In this document: positions 1-7,171 of the stretch, piece by piece
How the letters are laid out: the number at the start of each line of letters is the position of its first letter
How positions within the stretch are numbered: position 1 is the stretch's first letter
Source: JBKECP01 sp047974765
GTDB lineage: Bacteria > Pseudomonadota > Gammaproteobacteria > Pseudomonadales > Halieaceae
Assembly: GCA_047974765.1 (NCBI GenBank)
Contig: JBKECP010000017.1
Location: 1 to 17,811 of the forward strand
Direction: 5' to 3'
Length of the DNA: 17,811 nt
Notes under the pieces: model-generated
The model's input: only the letters and a program-made list of their open reading frames with translations
What the model was told of the DNA's origin: nothing
Database searches by the model: none
Program-made: the position numbers and the translations under genes

Positions 1-14
1 AACAGTATGTTAAT

Positions 15-42
15 GAGGCCTCCGGCCTCGTAATAATTATTA
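15..42. repeat. GC-rich hairpin followed by AT palindrome
   Basis: A 6-bp inverted repeat, GAGGCC at 15-20 and GGCCTC at 24-29 with loop TCC, is followed directly by the perfect 12-bp palindrome TAATAATTATTA at 31-42. It sits upstream of the integron integrase, where attI or the first cassette junction is expected. Function is unknown. It could be a transcription stop, a regulator site or part of attI. No canonical GTTRRRY core is visible in 1-215 on either strand, although the first three bases (AAC) could be the inner end of one cut by the window edge. Confidence 0.45.
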
Positions 43-215
43 GAGGGTACACCTTTTAAGTGGACAGCTCAATTTTTCAGGAGTTACAACCTACTGAAAA
101 TACAGCAAAAACATTAGTGATCGTATTTGATGCTCCAATTAAAAGGTATCTCACTCGACGTCTCGCCGCTACAAAAGGTATAAACACAGCAACATTTCAT
201 GGATGAGGTGTTTTT

Positions 216-1181
216 ATGGGCCGCTCCCCCTTTCTTAAATCCATCGAGGACTATATGCGCGTCCACCGCTACAGCCGGCGGACGATTGACAGTTATCTCT
301 ACTGGATTAAGTCCTTCATTATTTACAACAAAAAACGGCATCCTGCCGAGCTGGATGATGAGCATATCATGCAATTTCTGACATTTCTGGCTACTGAGCG
401 GAATGTCGCCGCCGGAACGCAGTCGCTGGCCTTGAATGCCATTGTATTTTTAAAGACAAAGTTTCTGGGCCAGGCAGTTGGCGATCTTTCAGGCTTTCGC
501 CATGCCAGCCGTCAGCGCAAGTTGCCGGTGGTATTAACACGGAAGGAGGTATCTGCACTACTTGAGCGCCTGCATGGCCATCACTATTTGATGGCGGCGC
601 TGCTTTACGGTTCGGGCCTGCGACGTATCGAGCTGGTGCGCCTGCGGGTGAAGGATATTGATTTTGATTACCAGCAGGTGCGGGTGATCAATGGCAAGGG
701 TGGAAAGCACCGGATGGTCACGCTGGCGCAGGAGCTTGTGACGGCTTTGCGTGAGCAGATATGTCTGGTGGAGGTATTGCTGGCGCGGGATAAGGCAGTA
801 CCTTCATACGCCGGCGTATGGCTGCCGGATGCTCTGACTCGCAAGTACCCCAATGCTCCCTTTGAACTCGGCTGGCATTATCTATTTCCAGCCTCCCGCA
901 CCGGTATCGACCCGACCAGTGGCTGTTTGCGGCGGCACCATTTTGATGAAAGCAATCTCAACAAGCTGATCAGGAAAGCGGCAAAAGAGGCGGGCATTCG
1001 CAAGGCGGTGAGCTGTCATACCTTGCGGCATTCCTTTGCCACTCATCTACTCCAGGCGGGCGTGGATATTCGCACGCTGCAGCAGCAACTGGGGCATGCG
1101 GATGTGAAAACAACGGAGATCTACACGCATGTACTGAAACAGGGCGCCCAGGGTGTAAAGAGTCCATTAAGTCTGTTGTGA
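216..1181 (+). CDS. intI: Integron integrase IntI (tyrosine recombinase)
   Basis: Tyrosine recombinase of 321 residues that would recombine attI with attC sites to capture and shuffle gene cassettes. The N-terminal SAM-like DNA-binding domain spans about 1-90 and the catalytic domain about 100-310. Visible catalytic residues are R136 in LLYGSGLRR, a Lys in GKGGKHR (161-166), H268 and R271 in HTLRHSFATHL, H294 in LGHADV and the nucleophile Y303 in TEIYTHV. The insertion around 208-225 (KYPNAPFELGWHYLFPA) is the extra segment that separates IntI from XerC/XerD. The length is close to class 1 IntI. The start ATG is preceded by GAGGTG at 205-210; an upstream ATG at 199 is in another frame. Integrases normally point away from their cassettes, so the array should extend leftwards out of the window. 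I see no LexA box of the CTG-N10-CAG type upstream. The catalytic set is complete, so the gene looks functional. Confidence 0.93.
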   Translation: MGRSPFLKSIEDYMRVHRYSRRTIDSYLYWIKSFIIYNKKRHPAELDDEHIMQFLTFLATERNVAAGTQSLALNAIVFLKTKFLGQAVGDLSGFRHASRQRKLPVVLTRKEVSALLERLHGHHYLMAALLYGSGLRRIELVRLRVKDIDFDYQQVRVINGKGGKHRMVTLAQELVTALREQICLVEVLLARDKAVPSYAGVWLPDALTRKYPNAPFELGWHYLFPASRTGIDPTSGCLRRHHFDESNLNKLIRKAAKEAGIRKAVSCHTLRHSFATHLLQAGVDIRTLQQQLGHADVKTTEIYTHVLKQGAQGVKSPLSLL

Positions 1182-1302
1182 ACAGACGGGTTTTTGCTTT
1201 TATATACAGGCTTGCAGAAAGCAGCACAGTAGCAGCTGACCCGGCAAGCAACACCAGAGCATACTGTATTGAGCTGGTAATGTTATAGCCAAATATCGAC
1301 AC

Positions 1303-1332
1303 AAAAACGCCGACACAATGGCCGGCGTTTTT
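1303..1332. terminator. Bidirectional rho-independent terminator
   Basis: A perfect 10-bp inverted repeat, AAAAACGCCG at 1303-1312 and CGGCGTTTTT at 1323-1332, has a 10-nt loop. Read on either strand the stem ends in a run of five T. It lies between the 3' ends of the convergent intI and pntB genes, so it can stop transcription from both sides. Confidence 0.8.
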
Positions 1333-1370
1333 AATGGGGATTTGTTCTGCGCAAGCGGAACAATCCGGTA

Positions 1371-2735
1371 TCAGCCACTGAGCTCCCGCACCAGTCCGCC
1401 GATGGACTCTTTTGCATCGCCAAACAGCATACGCGTATTTTCTTTATAAAATAACGGATTCTCAATACCAGCAAAACCCGAAGCCATAGAACGCTTGAGT
1501 ACAAATACGGTGCGCGCCTGATCAACATTAATAACCGGCATGCCGTAAATAGGAGAAGACTCAATCTCCCGGGCAGCCGGATTAACTACGTCATTGGCAC
1601 CGATCACAATGGCGACATCAACAGTTTCCATGCGCGGATTGATCTCATCCATTTCCAGCAGCTGATCATAGGGTACATCGGCCTCGGCCAGCAGTACGTT
1701 CATGTGGCCGGGCATGCGGCCCGCTACCGGGTGGATACCAAAGTTCACTTCGGCGCCGTTTTTCTCCAGTAGCTGTGTCAGTTCTTTTACAACATGCTGG
1801 GCCTGCGCCACAGCCATACCATAACCGGGAATAATAGCCACATTGGTTGCCGCTTCCAGAACATAGTAAGCATCCTCCACCGAGATCGGTTTGATTTCAC
1901 CTTCAATCACCGTTTGCTCAGAACTCACACTACCAAAACCGGAAAACAATACGTTGCTCAATGAGCGGTTCATCGCCTTGCACATGATCTGGGTGAGGAT
2001 GATGCCGGAGGCACCCACCAGCGAGCCGGCTACAATCAGAATATTGTTGTTGACCGCAAAGCCGGCGGCACAGGCGGCCAGGCCGGAGTAGGAGTTCAGC
2101 AGCGAGATCACCACCGGCATGTCGGCACCGCCAATGGGGATGACCGCCATGATGCCAAACCACAGTGACAGGCCAATTACCAGATAGAGCCACAGGTGAT
2201 TTTCAGGCTCGATGCAGAACATCACCGCGCTGCCGACAATGCCGAGCACAATCAGGCTGTTGACCACTTGCTGGCCCTTGAACATGACCGCGCCGGAGCC
2301 GATGGTCTCGCTGAGTTTGCCGTAGGCGATCAGTGAGCCGGTGAAGGTCAGGCCGCCGATCAGGATGGACAGCACGATAGTCACCAGGGTGAAGGTGCCA
2401 GTAGCCGTGCTGAGGGCGGCGGTGCCCACCAGCAAGCTGGCCATGCCACCAAAGCCGTTGAACAGGGCGACCATTTCCGGCATGGCGGTCATTTGCACCA
2501 GGCGGGCAGCCGCCGCGCCGATCACGCCACCAACCACGAAGCCGAGCAGTATCCACTGGTATTCGACGATGCCCTGGTCGAGCAGGGCGGCAACGATGGC
2601 CAGCAGCATGCCCACAGACGACAGCATATTGCCCCGGCGGGCGCTGTCGGGAGAGCCCAGCAGTTTGAGGCCGAAGATAAACAGCGCAGCTGCCACCACA
2701 TAGGCCAGCTGGGTGATCACTTGTGTTATTTCCAT
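1371..2735 (-). CDS. pntB: NAD(P) transhydrogenase subunit beta
   Basis: Beta subunit (454 residues) of the inner-membrane proton-translocating transhydrogenase, which uses the proton gradient to drive hydride transfer from NADH to NADP+. Residues 1-265 form a multi-helix membrane domain (domain II). Residues 285-454 form the NADP(H)-binding domain III, with GYGMAVAQAQ (304-313), HPVAGRMPGHMNVLLAEADV (335-354), GANDVVNPAA (379-388) and RSMASGFAGIENPLF (415-429). Where E. coli PntB has His91 this protein has Asn in FNGFGG (92-97), a variant I associate with three-subunit enzymes. The start ATG has an AGGAGG ribosome site inside the end of pntAB, and only 2 bases separate the two genes. It is the last gene of the operon and is followed by the terminator at 1303-1332. 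Confidence 0.97.
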   Translation of the reverse strand: MEITQVITQLAYVVAAALFIFGLKLLGSPDSARRGNMLSSVGMLLAIVAALLDQGIVEYQWILLGFVVGGVIGAAAARLVQMTAMPEMVALFNGFGGMASLLVGTAALSTATGTFTLVTIVLSILIGGLTFTGSLIAYGKLSETIGSGAVMFKGQQVVNSLIVLGIVGSAVMFCIEPENHLWLYLVIGLSLWFGIMAVIPIGGADMPVVISLLNSYSGLAACAAGFAVNNNILIVAGSLVGASGIILTQIMCKAMNRSLSNVLFSGFGSVSSEQTVIEGEIKPISVEDAYYVLEAATNVAIIPGYGMAVAQAQHVVKELTQLLEKNGAEVNFGIHPVAGRMPGHMNVLLAEADVPYDQLLEMDEINPRMETVDVAIVIGANDVVNPAAREIESSPIYGMPVINVDQARTVFVLKRSMASGFAGIENPLFYKENTRMLFGDAKESIGGLVRELSG

Positions 2736-2737
2736 GA

Positions 2738-3019
2738 TCAGCCCTCCTTCTTCTTGAACATGGCGAGCATGCGATCGGTCACCAGGTAACCGCCCACCAC
2801 GTTGATGGAGGCCAGCGCGACCGCCGCCGCGCCCAGCCAGTTGGCCAAGTCATGCTGGCCGGTGCCGGCGAGGCTGATGGCGCCCACTACGGTGATGCCG
2901 GAAATGGCGTTGGCGCCAGACATCAGCGGCGTGTGCAGGGTAGCCGGCACTTTGTTGATCAGTTCGAAGCCCAGGAAGATGGACAACATGAGGATGAATG
3001 TCAGGAATATGGCGTCCAT
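2738..3019 (-). CDS. pntAB: NAD(P) transhydrogenase subunit alpha 2 (PntAB)
   Basis: Small membrane subunit of 93 residues carrying the alpha part of membrane domain II. About three transmembrane helices are visible: 2-20, 32-55 and 62-83. The TLHTPLMSGANAISGI segment (27-42) is the conserved family signature. In E. coli this part is fused to PntA. Here it is separate, as in Rhodospirillum rubrum and many pseudomonads. Its ATG lies 1 base after the pntAA stop codon, and a GGAG ribosome site falls inside the end of pntAA, so translation is probably coupled. Confidence 0.96.
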   Translation of the reverse strand: MDAIFLTFILMLSIFLGFELINKVPATLHTPLMSGANAISGITVVGAISLAGTGQHDLANWLGAAAVALASINVVGGYLVTDRMLAMFKKKEG

Positions 3020-3020
3020 A

Positions 3021-4163
<1,143 letters not shown>

Positions 4164-4317
4164 ACGGTCTTACCCCATAGCTGTTGATCAAAAATTTGAG
4201 TGTACTGATTTCCACTGTAACGCTTTTCAGCATTCATCCCTGCCACTGTAGACCGTGCCATTTTGCAACACAGGTCGTGAAAGCGGCGGACGACTCTAGC
4301 ATAGCCGCTTAATTGCT

Positions 4318-4402
4318 GTGCTTATGCCTACTATTCATACCCTGAATTATCCTGAAATCCGCAGTTGACCGCTTATTTTGTCGCTGAAAGTCGCATAAGC
4401 AC
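4318..4402. repeat. 10-bp inverted repeat spanning 85 bp
   Basis: GTGCTTATGC at 4318-4327 is the exact reverse complement of GCATAAGCAC at 4393-4402. The 65 bases between them are AT-rich and non-coding. The size suits a small mobile-element remnant, but a match this short is expected by chance about once or twice in a window this long, so the evidence is weak. Confidence 0.3.
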
Positions 4403-4425
4403 TGGATTTTTTGCCTTTGGTCGCA

Positions 4426-4511
4426 TTCACCTTGCGGGTGAACACACTACGCACCCACTGCCACTACACTCGGTGCGTCAGACGGCGTTGCTCCGCCTTG
4501 CCTGACACACC
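4426..4511. repeat. Two neighbouring palindromes (REP-like)
   Basis: The first hairpin pairs TTCACC (4426-4431) with GGTGAA (4437-4442) around a 5-nt loop. The second is longer: GGTG-c-GTCAG at 4472-4481 pairs with CTGAC-a-CACC at 4502-4511, and an inner GGCG (4484-4487) can pair with CGCC. It lies downstream of the sugar dehydrogenase gene and could act as a 3'-end stabiliser or terminator, although no T run follows on either strand. The composition resembles REP-type extragenic palindromes. No second copy is in the window. Confidence 0.45.
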
Positions 4512-4634
4512 AATTACAGCACCATTGGGCACATCCACCTGCGGATTCTAGGATTATAGGAAGTATTTTTAATATGTCCTCAACGTCATTTTGACGATAC
4601 CATTTGATGGCTTCACCGCAATAACAGGATCCGC

Positions 4635-5819
4635 TCACGAATCAACCACCACCGCATCAAGACGAATCAGGCTGGAATCGCCAGCCAGCAGATAAATACG
4701 ACCATCGGGGCCTGTTTGCACATCCCGGATTCGCATGCCCAGATCAGCCATTAGCGTTGTTTCTGCACCGAGCCCGCCATCACTCAACTGCAAGCGGTTG
4801 AGACGGGCAAATTTGAGTGATCCCACCAGCAAGGAGGGCTGCCAACCAGGGTAGTGTGACGCCTGATAAAAGGCCATACCACTGGCACCAATGGAAGGAA
4901 CCCAGTAAATAACAGGCTGTTCTGTCCCTTCCTTATGGGTACCCTCACCAATTTTGCCGCCGCCATATTCTTCACCATAGCTGACCAGCGGCCAGCCGTA
5001 GTTGGCACCTGCTTTAAGTATGTTGATTTCATCACCGCCTTGCGGCCCATGCTCAACCACCCAGATAGCCCCGGTAACCGGATGCCTGGCCATCCCCTGG
5101 GGGTTGCGATGGCCGTAGGTCCAGATTTCAGCCCTGGCCTCTTTTCGACCCACAAAAGGATTATCCAGCGGGATAGCGCCCTCTTCTGTCAGACGCAGCA
5201 CCTTGCCGTTTAGCGTGTCGAGACGCTGTGCAAGCTGGCGGTTACCCCTGTCCCCAATCGTAATGTAGAGATAGCCATCATCAAGCAGCAGGCGCGAGCC
5301 AAAGTGGCGGCGCTCCTTAAAAAAAGGTTCAGCCGTGATCAATACCTGAAGTTCAGTGAGTTCATTATTGACCAGTCGGGCCCGGCTGACACGGGTGGAG
5401 GCATTGCGGTGCTCATCGGCAACGGTATAGCTCAGATAAATCCAGCCATTGTTGACAAAATCCGGATGAACGAGCACATCCATCATACCGCCCTGACCAA
5501 TATCGGCCGAGACAGGTACACCGGTAATTTGAGTGGCAACACCTGTTTCAGGGTCAACCCGTTTTAGAGCGCCGCCTTTTTCTGTAAGCAGTAACTGACC
5601 ATCGGGTAAAAAGTCCATTCCCCACGGTTTATCCAGACTGTCAGTGATAGTGCTTACTATCACTGACAGCACTGGCTGCTGCATTAGCTGCTCATTGAGT
5701 ATATCCGTATCAGGCTCTGCATTGACACCAAATGTACACAGCGTTACCAGGACAGGCACCAAACAACGGACCAACCGCCACGAGTGCGTATTCTTTATCG
5801 ATACTTTCATCACTTTCAT
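4635..5819 (-). CDS. PQQ-dependent aldose sugar dehydrogenase, YliI/Asd-like
   Basis: Soluble, probably periplasmic, sugar dehydrogenase of the glucose/sorbosone dehydrogenase family (394 residues). It should oxidise aldoses to lactones using pyrroloquinoline quinone. A signal peptide with basic n-region and hydrophobic core spans about 1-34, with likely cleavage after VNA. Six-bladed propeller motifs are clear: LDKPWGMDFLPDG, IGQGGMMDVLVHPDF, RHFGSRLLLDDGYLYITIGD, IWTYGHRNPQGMA, VVEHGPQGGDEINI and AGANYGWPLVSYG. The conserved His of HFGS corresponds to the catalytic His of soluble glucose dehydrogenase. I chose the ATG ending at 5819, which has AGGA seven bases upstream; a TTG just before it adds one residue. 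No PQQ synthesis genes are in the window. The reading frame contains a perfect 13-bp hairpin at 5638-5669. E. coli YliI is the closest relative I can name. Confidence 0.93.
   Translation of the reverse strand: MKVMKVSIKNTHSWRLVRCLVPVLVTLCTFGVNAEPDTDILNEQLMQQPVLSVIVSTITDSLDKPWGMDFLPDGQLLLTEKGGALKRVDPETGVATQITGVPVSADIGQGGMMDVLVHPDFVNNGWIYLSYTVADEHRNASTRVSRARLVNNELTELQVLITAEPFFKERRHFGSRLLLDDGYLYITIGDRGNRQLAQRLDTLNGKVLRLTEEGAIPLDNPFVGRKEARAEIWTYGHRNPQGMARHPVTGAIWVVEHGPQGGDEINILKAGANYGWPLVSYGEEYGGGKIGEGTHKEGTEQPVIYWVPSIGASGMAFYQASHYPGWQPSLLVGSLKFARLNRLQLSDGGLGAETTLMADLGMRIRDVQTGPDGRIYLLAGDSSLIRLDAVVVDS
5638..5669. repeat. Perfect 13-bp hairpin inside a coding sequence
   Basis: CTGTCAGTGATAG at 5638-5650 and CTATCACTGACAG at 5657-5669 form a perfect inverted repeat around TGCTTA; one further T-A pair can form in the loop. 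It lies about 150-180 bases inside the sugar dehydrogenase gene, just after the signal peptide, and encodes LSVIVSTITDS. By simple base-count reasoning, a 13-bp perfect stem with so short a loop is not expected by chance in 18 kb. Confidence 0.85.
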
Positions 5820-5903
5820 CAAAATTTCCTGAACAAACGAGAACTGCTCTGACAGACGACAAAAACGAGAATTACATCACAAAAAACATAAAACGACCAA
5901 AAT

Positions 5904-5926
5904 GGGGCAGGTGTCAGATCTTATTG
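5904..5926 (+). repeat. GGGG-CAGGTGTCAGATCTT motif, possible element end
   Basis: The non-coding sequence just upstream of the PEP-CTERM gene contains GGGGCAGGTGTCAGATCTT starting at 5904. The core GTCAGATCT (5913-5921) is one base from GTCAGGTCT at 15381-15389 in the ytjB 3' spacer. From memory, motifs of the form GGGGTCAGGTCTT recur at the edges of REP-associated tyrosine transposase genes in marine gammaproteobacteria. Relation to a mobile element is a guess. Confidence 0.25.
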
Positions 5927-6014
5927 CGTTAAGCGGCTACTATTATATGTGTCAATTCTGTATCAGATTGGGTACAGTTCGACCCACAACGATGAACAAA
6001 AGGTAGGGAGATTT

Positions 6015-6815
6015 ATGTCAATATCCAGAACACTTTGTCTTGCAGCAGCACTTTTGTGCACATCCAGCATCGCCACTGCCAGAACCATCGGCCCCGATGG
6101 CTTTGGTTATACCGCCACCGATGAGATTGCCTTTAACTGGATTGACATCTCAACCACAGGAACCGACCTGAATATTGGCTCTGATTCCTGGACGATGGCA
6201 CCACTGGGCTTTGATTTCAGTTTTTATGGCCAGACCAATCATCAGGTTAACGTCAATGCCAATGGCGTCCTGTCCATTGTAGATGGCTTTGATGGCTGGG
6301 TCGGTTATATGAACACCCCCCTGCCTGGCGTCAATCATTATCAATCCAACTATTTTATGGCCGTGTATTGGGAAAATCTCTGGCCTCTGCGCCCCGGCAT
6401 TCCCGGTGACACCATCTACTATGAAACCCAGGGTTCTCCAGGTGAGCGTTATTTCATCACCCAGTGGAACAATGTCACCAGCGCCTGGCAATGGGGCTAC
6501 CCAAGTAACACCATGACCTTTCAGGCGATTTTGTTTGAAGGCACCAATGACATCCTGTTCCAGTACCTTTACCTGGATCCAACCGAGGGCAATGGTGCCA
6601 CTGTTGGTCTGCAGGAAGAGACTATCGGACTTGAATGGAGCTATAACCAGGCATTGAGTGAACAGCTGGCTATCTGCTTTTCCTATAACGGCACCAACTG
6701 TGGAATAACAACAGATCCGGGCAATCCCGGCACCTCTGTTGCTTCACCGGCAACGCTGGCCCTGATGGGTCTGGGTCTTGTTGGTCTGGCCGGTTTCCGC
6801 CGCCGCAGCTATTAA
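6015..6815 (+). CDS. Secreted protein with PEP-CTERM-like sorting tail
   Basis: A 266-residue exported protein of unknown function. The signal peptide is MSISRTLCLAAALLCTSS to about residue 22 (cleavage after ATA). Residues 55-210 resemble a recurring beta-sandwich module of secreted bacterial proteins, recognised by PLGFDFSFYGQ, VNANGVLSI, YFMAVYWENLW, TIYYETQGSPGERYFITQW, TFQAILFEGTNDILFQY and ATVGLQ. The tail 242-266 (SPATLALMGLGLVGLAG then FRRRSY) has the hydrophobic-then-Arg layout of PEP-CTERM signals, which are processed by exosortase. The usual Pro-Glu-Pro is replaced by Ala-Ser-Pro. I chose the ATG at 6015 because of the AGGTAGGGAG ribosome site at 6001-6010 and the signal peptide; an in-frame start at 5949 would add 22 residues and bury the signal. 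Two Cys (221 and 229) may form a disulfide. No exosortase gene is nearby. Confidence 0.85.
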   Translation: MSISRTLCLAAALLCTSSIATARTIGPDGFGYTATDEIAFNWIDISTTGTDLNIGSDSWTMAPLGFDFSFYGQTNHQVNVNANGVLSIVDGFDGWVGYMNTPLPGVNHYQSNYFMAVYWENLWPLRPGIPGDTIYYETQGSPGERYFITQWNNVTSAWQWGYPSNTMTFQAILFEGTNDILFQYLYLDPTEGNGATVGLQEETIGLEWSYNQALSEQLAICFSYNGTNCGITTDPGNPGTSVASPATLALMGLGLVGLAGFRRRSY

Positions 6816-6822
6816 TCTGACA

Positions 6823-6852
6823 ATCAAATAGATGAATCCCTCACTATTTGAT
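6823..6852. repeat. 9-bp stem-loop after the PEP-CTERM gene
   Basis: ATCAAATAG (6823-6831) pairs exactly with CTATTTGAT (6844-6852) around a 12-nt loop, starting 8 bases after the stop codon. The position suits a transcript end, but the stem is AT-rich and no T run follows, so a terminator role is doubtful. Confidence 0.5.
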
Positions 6853-6862
6853 GGTCGCCCCT

Positions 6863-6898
6863 GAAAATCAGCGGAATATGTGAAATCCCTTGATTTTC
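6863..6898. repeat. 8-bp inverted repeat with 20-nt loop
   Basis: GAAAATCA at 6863-6870 is the exact reverse complement of TGATTTTC at 6891-6898. It is the second of a consecutive series of palindromes in this spacer. Confidence 0.45.
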
Positions 6899-6908
6899 GC
6901 AGGACTTG

Positions 6909-6944
6909 CGCAGGCTTACAGCCTGCGGCTGCACATCCATGTGC
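6909..6944. repeat. Two tight GC-rich hairpins in tandem
   Basis: CGCAGGCT (6909-6916) pairs with AGCCTGCG (6920-6927) around the 3-nt loop TAC. Four bases on, GCACAT (6931-6936) and ATGTGC (6939-6944) form a second stem. The compact paired-hairpin layout is like REP or BIME elements, or a folded end of a single-strand-type mobile element. It is not followed by a T run. Confidence 0.55.
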
Positions 6945-6977
6945 CGCTTATTTATTCGGCTAAAAGCTTGCCGAGTT

Positions 6978-7022
6978 AATAATATTATTTCCTCAGGGGT
7001 GGCAGCCTGCTGTTGCCATCCC
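6978..7022. repeat. AT palindrome plus 9-bp stem-loop
   Basis: The perfect 12-bp palindrome AATAATATTATT (6978-6989) is followed by GGGGTGGCA (6996-7004), which pairs with TGCCATCCC (7014-7022) with one G-T pair. CACCTTTTACC follows, so this hairpin is the best candidate for the plus-strand terminator of the PEP-CTERM transcript. The hairpin-next-to-AT-palindrome arrangement recalls the one at 15-42. Confidence 0.45.
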
Positions 7023-7171
7023 ACCTTTTACCTGTCAGTTCATCTCTTTCTATTCCCCCAGACTATACCCCCGACACTATTTAGGGCATTCTCGCCAGTT
7101 CGAGATTAGCCATAAATTAACCATACGCTGCGGACAATGGCTCATTGCAGCCTGTTAAAGAGTATTTTATT

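Larger units (their letters stand above)
4164..4634. other. Intergenic spacer with palindromes, no convincing gene
   Basis: A 471-base stretch between the divergent-facing 5' end of pntAA and the 3' end of the sugar dehydrogenase gene; both genes are on the minus strand. It must hold the pntAA promoter near its left end, but I cannot place boxes with confidence. The rest holds several inverted repeats, listed separately. A 63-codon reading frame (4638 down to 4447, GTG start overlapping the upstream stop) is possible but runs through the palindromes and is not convincing. Confidence 0.6.
6816..7171. other. Intergenic spacer rich in hairpins
   Basis: A 356-base gap between the PEP-CTERM gene and nhaC. 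It holds at least five inverted repeats within 200 bases, listed separately, and the promoter of nhaC must lie in its right part. A 66-codon minus-strand frame across the hairpins (7024 down to 6824, GTG start) lacks a spaced ribosome site; I do not call it a gene. Confidence 0.6.

Noticed and set aside
94..105. CTG-AAAATA-CAG upstream of intI as a LexA box, which controls many integron integrases.
   Set aside because: Spacing is 6 bases, whereas LexA boxes need CTG-N10-CAG. No better match lies in 1-215.
4472..4511. The large palindrome as an integron attC site.
   Set aside because: It lacks the RYYYAAC and GTTRRRY core boxes in the required order, and it is on the wrong side of intI.
4302..5939. 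TAGCCGCTTAA at 4302-4312 is the exact reverse complement of 5929-5939, flanking the sugar dehydrogenase gene like element ends.
   Set aside because: An 11-bp match between any two sites is expected dozens of times in a window of this length, and no longer similarity surrounds it.
6824..7024. A 66-codon minus-strand frame through the hairpin-rich spacer.
   Set aside because: GTG start without a spaced ribosome site, composition follows the palindromes, and no recognisable domain.
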